Origin: Candidatus Palauibacter polyketidifaciens
GTDB taxonomy: Bacteria > Gemmatimonadota > Gemmatimonadetes > Palauibacterales > Palauibacteraceae
Direction: 5' to 3'
NCBI RefSeq assembly: GCF_947581785.1
Contig: NZ_CANPVO010000020.1
Coordinates: 16,215-80,214 of the forward strand
Length of the DNA stretch: 64,000 bases
Below, in pieces: positions 41,119 through 50,483 of this stretch. A program made the position numbers and the translations under genes. The notes under the pieces are model-generated. The model did not search any database. It saw nothing but the letters and a program-made list of their open reading frames with translations, and was not told the DNA's origin. How positions within the stretch are numbered: position 1 is the first letter of the stretch; each line of letters begins with the position of its first letter.

Positions 41119-41406
41119 TTACCGGAGGGTGTCGAGCGCTCTCAGGATCGCCGCCTCGATCTCGTCCAACAGCTCCGGCCAGTCGAGCGTTGCGGTCTTC
41201 GTCACCGTGATGAAGTTCTCGACGATGAGCAGGGCCCGGACTCCATCGACCTCGAACAGGCGCGCCGCCAGCGGGTCTTCGGCGGCGGACTCGGGATCGA
41301 AATAGCTCCGGCTCCCCTTGCCGGGGATGTCGCGGTCCAGGACGAACTTCGCCGCGTGCGGGTTCGGGGTCCCCTCAACCGTGATCTGGATATCGGAGTC
41401 TGTCAT
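41119..41406 (-). CDS. Nfu/NifU N-terminal-domain protein
   Basis: 95 residues from ATG 41406. EGTPNPHAAKFVLDRDI, YFDPESAAEDPLAARLFEVDGV and VENFITVTKTATLDWPEL match the N-terminal domain of Nfu-type iron-sulfur scaffolds. The C-terminal CxxC cluster-binding domain is absent, so this is a stand-alone N-domain that may act with a separate NifU-like protein. The long frame upstream (to 42420) is antisense shadow of the PIG-L gene. Divergent from that gene with 132 bases between. Confidence 0.85.
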   Translation of the reverse strand: MTDSDIQITVEGTPNPHAAKFVLDRDIPGKGSRSYFDPESAAEDPLAARLFEVDGVRALLIVENFITVTKTATLDWPELLDEIEAAILRALDTLR

Positions 41407-41538
41407 CGGGTCCCGAGTTGAAGCCGTGGATGCGATGCGTTTGAGTATCGGCGGGCTGGGCTCGCTCGCAAGGCCTCCTTGCCCGGACTTCCGCCCGCGG
41501 ACACGATGCGAACGCGGACCCACGGACCTGGATGATCC

Positions 41539-44310
41539 ATGATCGCTCACAGGCAACCCGGACTCGGCGCCGTCCTTCCGGTGGCCCTGGCGGCCCTGGC
41601 GACCCTCGCGGGGGTTGCGGCGGCGGTCGGGCAATCGGGCCCCGCCGTCCGGGGGCCGGATCGCGTCCTCGCCTTCCCCGCCCCGGTCGGAGAGGAACGG
41701 CTGGAGGTGGACCGCGGGGCGATGGGAGCCTGGCACCGCATCCGCAAACTCGCCACGACGGCGAGCCTGCTCCACGTCACCGCGCACCCCGACGACGAAC
41801 ACGCCGGCATGCTCACGCTGGCCAGCCGGGGGTGGGGCGCCCGGACCGCCCTCCTCAGCCTCAACCGCGGCGAGGCCGGCGCCAATGCGATCGGCCCCGA
41901 ACTTTTTGACGGCCTCGGGCTGATCCGGACCCGCGAACTCGTCCTCTCGGGCCGCTACTACGGCCTCGACGACCTCTACTTCACGACGGCGGTCGACTAC
42001 GGCTACTCGAAGTCGGTGGACGAAGCCTTCCGAAGCTGGGACCGCGAGGCAGTGCTCGAGGACATGGTCCGTGTCATCCGCCTCAACCGCCCGCTCGTCG
42101 TCGTGAGCCGCTTCCACGGGTCGGCCCGCGATGGACACGGGCACCACCACGCGGCGGGGCTGCTGACGCCGGAAGCGGTGGCGGCGGCCGCGGATCCGAC
42201 GCGCTTCCCCCGCCAGATCGCCGAAGAGGGACTCCGGCCCTGGCGGGTCCTCCGCACCTTCCGCGGGGGGCTTCGCGTCGACGAGCCGCACGATGTGGAG
42301 GTGAATGCGACCGGGATGAGCCCGTGGCTCGGCGATACGTACCAGCGCTGGGCCAGCCGGGGACTCGGCCTCCAGCGTTCCCAGACGGCGGGGCGCGTGC
42401 GAACGGGCGGCGGCCGCCATCTCTACGGACGCCTCGACGGGACCGGCGGCCGGGCGACGGGGGTCGAGGGTTCGTTCTTCGCGGGACTCGACACGACGCT
42501 GAGCGGACTCCCCGCACTCCTGGGCGAGGCGGCCTCACCCGAGGTGGATTCGCTGCTCGCCGAACTGGACCGCCTCGTCGGCGCCGTGACGTCGGCTTTC
42601 GACTTCCGAGACCCGGAGCGCGCCGCGGCCGACCTCGCTCGGGGGCTGGGTTGGGTCCGGGCGGTGGCCGCCGCGCTCCCGGACGCTCCGGAGACGCGAT
42701 TTCATCTCTCGCTGAAGGAACGACAGTTCGAGGACGCGATTCTGGCGGCGACCGGAACCACGGTGTCCGCGAGACTCTCGGGCGGCCCAGCCGGTCGGGG
42801 CGAGGCCGTCCTGACGCCGGGCCAGCCCGCCAACGTTCGCCTCCGGGTCGAGCCGCCGGAGGCCGCGGAGGGGGACGGGGTCACGACCTGGATCGAGAGC
42901 CGCGGCGGCGAGACGCTGGCGTCGTCGAACGGGGGCGCCCGTCTGCCGGACGGCTCGGCGCAGCCGCTCGAGATCCGGGTTCCGGCCACGCCCGCCGCAC
43001 CGTACTTCGGACGCGGGGACGTGTCGGAGAACCACTACCAGGTATCCGACTCGGCGGACCTTCATCTCCCGTGGCGGCGGCCGGCGCTCGCAGCCGGTGT
43101 CGAACTCGCCGTCGGCGGGCATGTCATCGCGCATACCGTTCCGGTGACGGCGCCGGTCTCGCGTCTGCCCTACGGTTCCGTGACACGGAGGGTGGAGACC
43201 CTGCCCGCTCTCTCCGTTTCGCTGGCGCCGGGCGTGGGCATCGTGCCCGTCGACGGCGCGGGTGGCGACGTCGACTCGCCCGGGGACGGCGGCGCGGCGC
43301 GCATTGAATTGCGTGCGCGGGTCGTGGCGAACGCGCCGCCGCTCTCCGCCACCGTTCATCTCGAGCTGCCGGAGGGGTGGACGACGGTCCCCGGCACTCC
43401 CGCCACCGTGGAGCACGACTTCCGCGGCCCGGGCGAGGTCGTGGACGCGGCGTTCCTCATCGCGCCCCCAGCCGGGTGGCGGGGCGAGGCGGAGATCGCG
43501 GCGGTGGCCCGCGCGCGGGGAACGGACCATCGCCGCGGCTATACGACGATCGAGCACCGGGACCTGCCGCTTGCGCGGCTCTGGCGCCCCGCGCGGACCA
43601 CGGTGCGGTCGGTGGGCGTCGCCCGACTCGACGGCGTCCGGGTCGGCTACGTGATGGGGGTCGGCGATGAAGTCCCGGCCGGGATCGAGGCGCTCGGCGC
43701 CACCGTCGAACTCCTGGACGAAGCCGCCCTCGCGGAACTGGATCCGGCCGCCGGCGCGGGTTCCGGCGACGAGGCGGGGTTCCACGCGATCGTCGTGGGC
43801 ACCCGCGCCTACGCCGTGCGCGAAGACCTTGTCGAATACAACCCGCGCCTGCTGGAGTACGCCCGCCGGGGCGGGCATCTCGTCGTCCTCTACCAGACAC
43901 AGGAATACGTGCCGTCGGCGATGGCGCCGTATCCGGCCTCCCTCCCCCGGGGAGCGGAAGAAGTGTCGGAGGAGGACGCGCCCGTCCGCCTGCTCCGACC
44001 CGACCACCTCTTGATGGCCGCGCCCAATCGCCTCGCCGATGCCGATTTCGACGGATGGATCGAGCAGCGCGGCTCCAAGTTCTTCTCCGACTGGGATCCG
44101 GCCTACACGCCGCTCGTGGAGACGCACGACACCGGCCAGGCTCCGCAGGAGGGCGTGTGGCTCACCGCTCCGGTGGGCGACGGGCGCTATACCTATCTCG
44201 CGCTCGCCCTCCACCGGCAACTGCCGTACGGAGTGCCGGGCGCCTACCGCATCCTCTCCAACGTCCTCACCCCTCGCGGGGCATCGGCGCCCGCTCCCGG
44301 AGACCGCTGA
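41539..44310 (+). CDS. Exported PIG-L family deacetylase with C-terminal GATase/ThuA-like domain
   Basis: 923 residues with a signal peptide (VALAALATLAGVAAAVGQ). The PIG-L/LmbE zinc deacetylase motif is AHPDDEH (82-88), with the second metal site HGHHHAAG near residue 200. The middle holds beta-sandwich segments (NEW3-like, ATVHLELPEGWTTVPGTPA). The C-terminal 200 residues (YVMGVGDEVPAGIEALGATV, RRGGHLVVLYQTQEY, YTYLALALHRQLPYGVPGAY) look like a class I GATase/ThuA-like fold. Likely removes N-acyl groups from sugar substrates outside the cytoplasm. First gene of a three-gene operon with a symporter and a GH4 enzyme. Confidence 0.88.
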   Translation: MIAHRQPGLGAVLPVALAALATLAGVAAAVGQSGPAVRGPDRVLAFPAPVGEERLEVDRGAMGAWHRIRKLATTASLLHVTAHPDDEHAGMLTLASRGWGARTALLSLNRGEAGANAIGPELFDGLGLIRTRELVLSGRYYGLDDLYFTTAVDYGYSKSVDEAFRSWDREAVLEDMVRVIRLNRPLVVVSRFHGSARDGHGHHHAAGLLTPEAVAAAADPTRFPRQIAEEGLRPWRVLRTFRGGLRVDEPHDVEVNATGMSPWLGDTYQRWASRGLGLQRSQTAGRVRTGGGRHLYGRLDGTGGRATGVEGSFFAGLDTTLSGLPALLGEAASPEVDSLLAELDRLVGAVTSAFDFRDPERAAADLARGLGWVRAVAAALPDAPETRFHLSLKERQFEDAILAATGTTVSARLSGGPAGRGEAVLTPGQPANVRLRVEPPEAAEGDGVTTWIESRGGETLASSNGGARLPDGSAQPLEIRVPATPAAPYFGRGDVSENHYQVSDSADLHLPWRRPALAAGVELAVGGHVIAHTVPVTAPVSRLPYGSVTRRVETLPALSVSLAPGVGIVPVDGAGGDVDSPGDGGAARIELRARVVANAPPLSATVHLELPEGWTTVPGTPATVEHDFRGPGEVVDAAFLIAPPAGWRGEAEIAAVARARGTDHRRGYTTIEHRDLPLARLWRPARTTVRSVGVARLDGVRVGYVMGVGDEVPAGIEALGATVELLDEAALAELDPAAGAGSGDEAGFHAIVVGTRAYAVREDLVEYNPRLLEYARRGGHLVVLYQTQEYVPSAMAPYPASLPRGAEEVSEEDAPVRLLRPDHLLMAAPNRLADADFDGWIEQRGSKFFSDWDPAYTPLVETHDTGQAPQEGVWLTAPVGDGRYTYLALALHRQLPYGVPGAYRILSNVLTPRGASAPAPGDR

Positions 44311-44313
44311 CGG

Positions 44314-46116
44314 GTGGCGCTGACCACGCTCGACTGGGTCGTCGTCTGCATCTACGGCGCGATCGTCCTCGCCATCGGGTTCGGGTTCGCCAGGCGGGCC
44401 AGCGGCAGCGTCGAGGATTACTTCATCGCGGGCCGCTCGCTGCCCTGGTGGCTCGCGGGCACGTCCATCGCGGCCACTTGGTTCGCGACGGACGCCCCGC
44501 TCGCCACGGCCGCCCTCGTGCGCCGGCAGGGCGTGTACGGCAACTGGCTCTGGTGGTACGAGGCGGCGGGGATCCTCATGCTGACCTTCTTCTACGCGCG
44601 TCTGTGGCGGCGCGCGGGCGTCCTCACCGACGCCGAGGTCATCGAGATCCGCTACGGCGGGGCGCCGGCACGGGCGCTGCGGGGCTTTTCGGCCGTCTAC
44701 CAGGGCCTGCTCAAGAACGCCGTCGTCATGGGCTGGGTCATGCTCGCGATGGTGAAGTTCAGCCGGGTGCTCCTCGGCTGGGACCCCGCCGTGACCCTGA
44801 CCGTCTGCGTCGGACTCGCGCTGGCCTACACGGTCGCATCGGGACTCTGGGGCGTCGTCGTGACCGACCTCCTCCAGTTCGTCGCCGGCATGCTCGGGGC
44901 GATCACCCTGGCGGGAATCGTACTCACGCGCTTCGGCGGTCCGGCGGCGATGGCGGACGCCGTGCGCGAGATGCCGCAGGCGCCGCCGGGCGCCCTCGAC
45001 CTCGTGCCGTCCGCCGGGACCGCATCCTCGCTCGAGATTGTCTCCTTCCTGTGCCTCATCGGCATCCTGTGGCTGAGGAGCGGACAGGGCGACGGCTACG
45101 TGGCCCAGCGCCTGTTCGCGACACGGGACGAGCGTCAGGCCGTGAAGGCCTCGCTGTGGTTCGCCTTCGCGGGAACCGTGCTCCTCACCTGGCCCTGGAT
45201 CGTCGTCGGCCTCGGGTCGCTCCTCGTCTTCCCGCCGACGGCCATGGACCCGGCGCTCGCCGCGGATCCCGAACTCGCCTACCCGATGATGATCCGGGAA
45301 CTCATGCCGGCCGGGCTCCGGGGGCTGATGGTCGCCACCTTTTTGGCCGCGTTCATGAGCACGATGGACACGCACCTGTGCTGGGGCGCGTCGTACATGG
45401 TGAACGATGTCTACCGCCGCTTCCTGAGGAAGGATCGCTCCGAGCGGCACTACGTCGCGGCGTCGCGGGTCATGGTCGTGCTGCTCGCGGTGGTCGCGGC
45501 GGGCGTGGCCTGGCAGATGGAGTCGATCCGGAGGGGCTGGATCTACATCATCGAACTCACGGCGGGGGTCGCGCTCGTCTGGCTCCTGCGCTGGTACTGG
45601 TGGCGGGTGAACGCGTGGGCCGAGATCGCCGCGATGGCGGGGTCGGTGCTGCTGGCCAACGGCCGGCACCTGCTCGGCCTCATCGAGCCCGCCCTGCCCG
45701 CGGCGGCGATCCGGGCCGCGGACGGCTTCTACGCGCCGGAGATGGACCTCATCCGGGCGGTGGTCATCCTCATCGCCTGCACCGCGCTCTGGCTCGCCGT
45801 CGTCCTCGTCACCCGGCCCGAGTCGGATGACGTGCTGGACCGTTTCTACCGGCGTGTCCACCCCGGCGGCTGGTGGCACCGCGTGGCGGAACGCACCGGC
45901 GTCCGCTCGTCCGACCCGCCCGCGAGCCGCATGTGGCCGGGCTTCCTCCTCGGCGCAGTCTTCGTCTACGCGAGCCTGCTCGGCATCGGATACCTGCTCA
46001 CGGGCCGCGCCGGCGTGGGCGCGCTCCTGCTCGCCGTGTCGGTGGCCGCGGGCGCGATCTCCGTCCGCATCGCGCACGCCGACACGGCCCCGTCGCCCTC
46101 GGGGACTTCGCCATGA
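44314..46116 (+). CDS. Sodium:solute symporter (SSS/SLC5 family)
   Basis: 600 residues, about 13-14 membrane helices, beginning GTG 44314 three bases after the deacetylase stop. Family features: FARRASGSVEDYFIAGRSLPWWLAG, ATWFATDAPLATAA, and WLRSGQGDGYVAQRLFATRDERQA. The position between a sugar deacetylase and a GH4 glycosidase implies Na+-driven uptake of a sugar or aminosugar oligomer. Its stop overlaps the GH4 start as ATGA. Confidence 0.9.
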   Translation: MALTTLDWVVVCIYGAIVLAIGFGFARRASGSVEDYFIAGRSLPWWLAGTSIAATWFATDAPLATAALVRRQGVYGNWLWWYEAAGILMLTFFYARLWRRAGVLTDAEVIEIRYGGAPARALRGFSAVYQGLLKNAVVMGWVMLAMVKFSRVLLGWDPAVTLTVCVGLALAYTVASGLWGVVVTDLLQFVAGMLGAITLAGIVLTRFGGPAAMADAVREMPQAPPGALDLVPSAGTASSLEIVSFLCLIGILWLRSGQGDGYVAQRLFATRDERQAVKASLWFAFAGTVLLTWPWIVVGLGSLLVFPPTAMDPALAADPELAYPMMIRELMPAGLRGLMVATFLAAFMSTMDTHLCWGASYMVNDVYRRFLRKDRSERHYVAASRVMVVLLAVVAAGVAWQMESIRRGWIYIIELTAGVALVWLLRWYWWRVNAWAEIAAMAGSVLLANGRHLLGLIEPALPAAAIRAADGFYAPEMDLIRAVVILIACTALWLAVVLVTRPESDDVLDRFYRRVHPGGWWHRVAERTGVRSSDPPASRMWPGFLLGAVFVYASLLGIGYLLTGRAGVGALLLAVSVAAGAISVRIAHADTAPSPSGTSP

Positions 46117-47525
46117 ACGACCCGCTCAGGATCGTCCTCGTCGGGGCCGGCAGCCGCGAGTTCGGCCCTGCCTCCATCCGCGACGTCCTCCTCAGCGATC
46201 CCCTGTGCGATCGGGACCTGAGCCTGGTCCTCGTCGACATCGACCCGTCGGAACTGCCCCGCGCGCGGGCGTACGCGGAAGCGGTGGCGGAGCGGCTGGG
46301 CCGGCGCGTCGCCGTATCCGCGACCACGGACATCGAGACGGCGCTCCCCGGCGCCCGCGCGGTCGTCCTCGCGATCGAGATCGACCGCTACTTCTACTGG
46401 GCGCAGGACTTCCACGTCCCCCGCGCGTTCGGCTCCTCCCAGATCTACGGGGAGAACGGCGGGCCGGGCGGCCTCTTCCACGCCCTGCGCAACATGCGTC
46501 CGGCGGTGGAGTTGGCGCGGGCGATGGAGGCCCACTGTCCCGAGGCGTGGCTCGTCAACTACACGAACCCGCTCACGAAGCTGTGCGAAGCCCAGAGCCG
46601 GCTCTCGTCCGTGCGCGTCGTCGGACTCTGCCACGGCGTCTTCCACGGGATGGAACAGATGGCGCGCCTCCTGGAGCTGCCGGTCGAGCGCCTCGACGCC
46701 CGGGCGAGCGGGCTCAACCACTTCAGCTGGTTCGAGTCCGTGCGCGACCGCGAGACGGGCGAGGACCTCTACCCGAGGCTGCGGCGCCGCGAGCGGGAGG
46801 CGCATTGGCTCCACGACTGGGACGAGATCGCGCTGAGCCGGATCCTGTTCCGGGTCTTCGGCCGCTATCCCAGCCCCGGGGCAAACCATATCGGCGAGTA
46901 CCTGGGATGGGGACGGGAATTCCTCGGCAGCAGCCTCCTCCAGTTCTTCTACGACCCCGTGCACGGCGCGCCGTGGGAGAGGGGGGAGACCCCGACCTGG
47001 CTCTACAATCTCGGCGAGAACCCGACGGATGTGCCGGCCTTTCCGGAGTCCCCGCTGCCCCGGGTGCGGGACGAGGACAACGGCCGCAACCGTGGGGACG
47101 ACATCGGGGCCGGCGGAGAACTCACGTCGTCAGGAGATCTCGCTCCGTCCGGCGAGCTGGCGGTGCCCCTTCTCGAGGGCGTGCTGTGCGGCGTGGACAC
47201 CCACCTCGACGCAGTGAACGTCCCCAATGAGGGCTACGTCCCCGGCCTGCCGGACGGCGCCGTGGTGGAAGTCCCGGCCCGCGCCGACGCGAACGGGCTG
47301 CATCCCGCCGCCATGGAACCGCTTCCCGAGGGGATCCTCGGACTCCTCCGGACCCAGACTTCGATCAACCGCCTCCTCGTCGACGCCTTCGCCGACGGCG
47401 CCCGCGGGACGCTGCTCCAGGCGCTGCTCCTCGATCCCACGACGGACTCCTACCGCACCGCGGTCCACACCATCAACGAGATGTTCCGGCTCCAGGCGGA
47501 CGTGCTGCCCGAGATGGAGTGGTAG
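46113..47525 (+). CDS. NAD-dependent GH4 family glycosidase
   Basis: 470 residues from ATG 46113, overlapping the symporter stop. The Rossmann motif is LVGAGSREFGPAS (9-21). Family motifs include SQIYGENGGPGGLFH, LVNYTNPLTK, the metal-binding CHGVFHGMEQM and GLNHFSWF. GH4 enzymes cleave alpha- or beta-glycosides by NAD+ and Mn2+ dependent oxidation-elimination. A Gly/Ser/Asp-rich insertion (about residues 325-350) interrupts the usual sequence. Closest subfamily (glucosidase, galactosidase or galacturonidase) cannot be decided. Cytosolic partner of the uptake system. Confidence 0.9.
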   Translation: MNDPLRIVLVGAGSREFGPASIRDVLLSDPLCDRDLSLVLVDIDPSELPRARAYAEAVAERLGRRVAVSATTDIETALPGARAVVLAIEIDRYFYWAQDFHVPRAFGSSQIYGENGGPGGLFHALRNMRPAVELARAMEAHCPEAWLVNYTNPLTKLCEAQSRLSSVRVVGLCHGVFHGMEQMARLLELPVERLDARASGLNHFSWFESVRDRETGEDLYPRLRRREREAHWLHDWDEIALSRILFRVFGRYPSPGANHIGEYLGWGREFLGSSLLQFFYDPVHGAPWERGETPTWLYNLGENPTDVPAFPESPLPRVRDEDNGRNRGDDIGAGGELTSSGDLAPSGELAVPLLEGVLCGVDTHLDAVNVPNEGYVPGLPDGAVVEVPARADANGLHPAAMEPLPEGILGLLRTQTSINRLLVDAFADGARGTLLQALLLDPTTDSYRTAVHTINEMFRLQADVLPEMEW

Positions 47526-47553
47526 CGGGCGGGTTGTCGGGGGTGGACGTCTT

Positions 47554-47802
47554 CTACCAATTGTAGGATGTCCACGCGCCGCAGTCGGTGGCCGGGCACA
47601 CGAGCCGTACCCGGAACGGCGAATCGTCGGAGCGGGGGGCCCGGTGTTGCTCGACGCAGCGCACCATGCGGGCCTCGCACCGGGGGCAGTCCGGCTCGCC
47701 ACCGGGACCGGCGTGTTTGCGGTCGCGCCGCTCGAGCGTCTGACCTGCCTCGAAATCGAGAAGCGGCCCCTTCTCCGGGGCCGACGGTGACGGATCATCC
47801 AT
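47554..47802 (-). CDS. Small zinc-ribbon-like protein
   Basis: 82 residues from ATG 47802. Cysteines form CPRC, a later C in MVRC, then VCPATDC, consistent with a zinc ribbon; the C-terminus is GAWTSYNW. The start codon overlaps the start codon of the divergent PLP enzyme (CCATGG, 47799-47804), leaving no room for a leader on either side unless one start is wrong. No family name recognised. The longer frame to 47958 is shadow. Confidence 0.65.
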   Translation of the reverse strand: MDDPSPSAPEKGPLLDFEAGQTLERRDRKHAGPGGEPDCPRCEARMVRCVEQHRAPRSDDSPFRVRLVCPATDCGAWTSYNW

Positions 47803-49048
47803 GGCGAAACACGATATTCCGGCCGAGCCCGGATCGGCCAGCCCAGCCGCGGCGGGATCGGCCAGCCCGGCCGCCGCTGCCGCCGTAGCGGAGTCGGCGC
47901 TGCCGCTCGACGATCGCATCGACAAGTTGCGGCGCCAGTTTCCGATCCTCTCCCGCAAGACCTACCTCAACTCCAACTCCCTCGGCGCACTCTCTCTCCG
48001 CTCGGTGGAGGAGCGACGGCGCTTCGAGGACCTGTGGCACGAGATGGGGGCGGCCGCCTGGTATGAGATCTGGGTCGCCAAGCTCGAGGAAGTCCGGGAG
48101 CAGTTCGGGCGGACCATCAAAGCCGAGGCAGACACGATCGCGCTGATGTCGAGCGTTTCCGCGGCCGTCTCCGTCGTTTGGGGGGCCATCGCGGCCAGCC
48201 TCAGGGGCACCGGCCGCGACAAGGTCGTGCTCACCGAACTCGACTTCCCGACCGTCGGCCACCACTTCCTGTCCCAGCGGGCGAACGGTCTCGAAGTGAA
48301 GATCGTCCCGAGCCCCGACGGGATTCACGTCCCCCTCGAATCGATTCGAGCCGCCGTGGACGAACGCACCGCGCTGCTCGCGACGTCCCACGTCTTCTTC
48401 ACGAGCGGCAACACGCAGGACGCGGCCGAACTCACGCGGATCGCGCACGATGCCGGTGCGTTCATTTTGTTGGACGCATATCAATCAAATGGACAACTTG
48501 CGATCGACGCGGGGGCGCTGGGGGTGGACTTCCTCGTCGGCGGAGCGCTCAAGTGGCTCTGCGGCGGGCCGGGCATGGCCTATCTCCATGTGAACCCGGG
48601 GGTTCGTCTCGATCCGGTCACGCTCTCGTGGTTCGGTGTTGAAAACCAGTTTCTTTTCGACATCCGCGATGCGACCCCTCGAGCGGACGCCAGGCGCTTC
48701 GAGCTGGGGACCCCCGCCGCGGGCGTCGCCTACACGGCTGCGGGAGGCCTGTCCATCGTTCTCGAGTATGGGATTCGGGCCATTCAACAGCGTAACCGGC
48801 TCCTGGCGAATGACTTGCGGGAGAGGCTGTCGGATCTCGGCTACAGGCTCCACCAGGCGTCGGATCCGGCGGCGCGATCCGCCCTCGTCCTCGTCGAGCA
48901 TGACGGCGATGCGGCCGCCGCCGTGCGTCATCTGGCCGCGCGCGACGTAGTTGTCGACCATCGCGGCCCTCTCGTTCGATTCTCCCCCCATTTCTACAAC
49001 ACGCTCGAGGACAACGAACGCGCCGTGGCGGCGCTGGCTGAGATCTGA
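47801..49048 (+). CDS. Class V-fold PLP-dependent enzyme, kynureninase-like
   Basis: 415 residues. After a low-complexity N-terminus (GSASPAAAGSASPAAAAA) the fold begins at LDDRIDKLRRQFPILSRKTYLNSNSLGALS. The PLP lysine is in GGALKWLCGGPGMAYLHV, and the cofactor aspartate in LLDAYQSNGQLAID. These match class V aminotransferases close to kynureninase. No tryptophan-degradation neighbours are present, so substrate is open (kynureninase, desulfurase-like or other). Because ATG 47801 overlaps the divergent gene start, a downstream start near residue 30 is possible. Confidence 0.83.
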   Translation: MAKHDIPAEPGSASPAAAGSASPAAAAAVAESALPLDDRIDKLRRQFPILSRKTYLNSNSLGALSLRSVEERRRFEDLWHEMGAAAWYEIWVAKLEEVREQFGRTIKAEADTIALMSSVSAAVSVVWGAIAASLRGTGRDKVVLTELDFPTVGHHFLSQRANGLEVKIVPSPDGIHVPLESIRAAVDERTALLATSHVFFTSGNTQDAAELTRIAHDAGAFILLDAYQSNGQLAIDAGALGVDFLVGGALKWLCGGPGMAYLHVNPGVRLDPVTLSWFGVENQFLFDIRDATPRADARRFELGTPAAGVAYTAAGGLSIVLEYGIRAIQQRNRLLANDLRERLSDLGYRLHQASDPAARSALVLVEHDGDAAAAVRHLAARDVVVDHRGPLVRFSPHFYNTLEDNERAVAALAEI

Positions 49049-49125
49049 GGGTAAAGCGATAGAGTAAAGGATATACGACCGGGACCGGTCGAGCGTTTGG
49101 CCCGTAGCTGAGAAGGAGGAAACCG

Positions 49126-49518
49126 ATGGAAGACCTCACGCGGGCAGTGGAAGTGTTCGTGTCGATCAACCTCATCGTCCTGGGGGTCTCATACCTCCTC
49201 CAGCCGGATGCCTGGAAGGCGTTCCTGGAGCACCTGCAGTCGAAAGGGACGGCCGGCAGCCTGACCGTCGCGTTCCTCGCCATGGCGATCGGATCCTTCA
49301 TCGTCGCCTTCCACAACGTGTGGGGTGGCGTGCCGACGATCCTCACCGTCTACGGCTGGTTGGCGCTGGCGAAGGGCGCGTGCTACGCCCTGCTGCCCGG
49401 ACTCGCTCTGAAGGGAATGGAGACGGGGCTCCGGATGGGCGCCGGCCTGTGGCGGGCCGGCGGCGTGCTGGTCGCGGCGATCGGTGTCGTCGTCCTGCAA
49501 CACGCCCTGCAGGGGTAG
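49126..49518 (+). CDS. Small integral membrane protein
   Basis: 130 residues with four predicted hydrophobic segments (VFVSINLIVLGVSYLL, SLTVAFLAMAIGSFIVAF, ILTVYGWLALAKGACYALL, AGGVLVAAIGVVVLQ). ATG 49126 has AAGGAGG six bases upstream. No family recognised; size and pattern resemble small inner-membrane proteins of unknown function. Located 77 bases after the PLP enzyme gene. Confidence 0.75.
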   Translation: MEDLTRAVEVFVSINLIVLGVSYLLQPDAWKAFLEHLQSKGTAGSLTVAFLAMAIGSFIVAFHNVWGGVPTILTVYGWLALAKGACYALLPGLALKGMETGLRMGAGLWRAGGVLVAAIGVVVLQHALQG

Positions 49519-49564
49519 GAAGACGCGCTGCCGGGGTTGAGAAACGCTCTGCGGGGGTAGCGGT

Positions 49565-49598
49565 CGGACGGCTCGACTTCCGCCGGAAGCCGCCCGTC
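49565..49598. terminator. Candidate terminator between convergent genes
   Basis: CTTCC-GCC-GGAAG (49577-49589) lies within a longer imperfect dyad (GACGGC at 49567 against GCCCGTC at 49592). Convergent genes end on either side (49518 and 49597). No strong U-tract. Confidence 0.35.
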
Positions 49599-50469
49599 AA
49601 GCCAGGGTGGCGTGGGCGGACATCGCGAGGGCGCCCGTTTCGTCGAGCGCCCTCAGATTCGCGCGGTCCCCCTCGCGTCTCCCCTGGAGGGCGATCGTCC
49701 GGTCGACGAACATCGGCCGGCGGGCCCGGAAGTTCAGCGTCCGCAGCGGCCGCCCGGAGCGCCGGACCGCGAGATCCGCGAGGAGCAGCGCCGTGAGCGG
49801 GCCGTGCACGACGAGATCCGGGTACATCTCGACGTCGCGCGCGTAGTCCCGATCGTAGTGGATGCGGTGCGCGTTGAAGGTGAGCGCGGAAAACCGGAAC
49901 AGCATGGCTGCGTTCGGCGTCACCGACTCCGACCACTCCATCTCGTCCTCCGGGGCCGAACGCTCCGGCAGCACCAGCGGCTCCGTGGGCCGCTCGAGGA
50001 AGACCAGGTCCTGTTCCTCGACGATCTCCCCGTCGCTCCCCGAGATCCGGTGTTCGACCGTTACAAGGACGAGCGGGCCGCTCCGGCCGGTCTTGGGCGT
50101 GACCGACACGATCGTCGAGCGACGGCGGAGCCCGTCTCCGACGCGCACGGTCCCCTCGAATTTCAGGCGGCCGCCCGCCCACATGCGGCGGGAGAAAGGC
50201 AGCGCCGGCAGGAAGTCGCCGCGTTTCTGGTGGCCGTCGACGTCGAGTTGGCCGCCCGGCGCCAGTTCCCGGCAGTACATCCAGTGGAACAGCGGCGGGA
50301 GGGGGTCTCCCTCGTCCAGGGCCGACGGGTCGCGGTCGAGCGTGGCCAGCATCGCGCCCGCGAGCGCGGCGGAGGCCCGGTCGGCGACCTCCTCCGTGCG
50401 CCCGATGCCGCGCGCGTCGCCCTCCGTGGCCGCTCCCGGCTCCTCCATACCCGCTCCCCGCTCCCGCAT
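49597..50469 (-). CDS. MaoC/HTD2-like double-hotdog acyl-CoA hydratase
   Basis: 290 residues from ATG 50469 (GGGGAG five bases upstream); an in-frame ATG 21 bases downstream has an equally good site because the sequence is duplicated. The N-terminal hotdog (PLFHWMYCRELAPGGQLDVDGHQK, SRRMWAGGRLKFEG) and C-terminal hotdog (NAHRIHYDRDYA, YPDLVVHGPL) match mesaconyl-C4-CoA hydratase-like/FAS1-like dehydratases. It probably hydrates or dehydrates an acyl-CoA and follows the acyl-CoA dehydrogenase gene by 14 bases on the same strand. Exact substrate unknown. Confidence 0.85.
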   Translation of the reverse strand: MRERGAGMEEPGAATEGDARGIGRTEEVADRASAALAGAMLATLDRDPSALDEGDPLPPLFHWMYCRELAPGGQLDVDGHQKRGDFLPALPFSRRMWAGGRLKFEGTVRVGDGLRRRSTIVSVTPKTGRSGPLVLVTVEHRISGSDGEIVEEQDLVFLERPTEPLVLPERSAPEDEMEWSESVTPNAAMLFRFSALTFNAHRIHYDRDYARDVEMYPDLVVHGPLTALLLADLAVRRSGRPLRTLNFRARRPMFVDRTIALQGRREGDRANLRALDETGALAMSAHATLA

Positions 50470-50483
50470 GGCCGCTCCCCGCT

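Noticed and set aside
42535..46077. 1180-codon open frame on the minus strand
   Set aside because: Antisense to the PIG-L and symporter genes, low-complexity His/Arg/Glu composition, no recognisable fold; the plus-strand products are clear.
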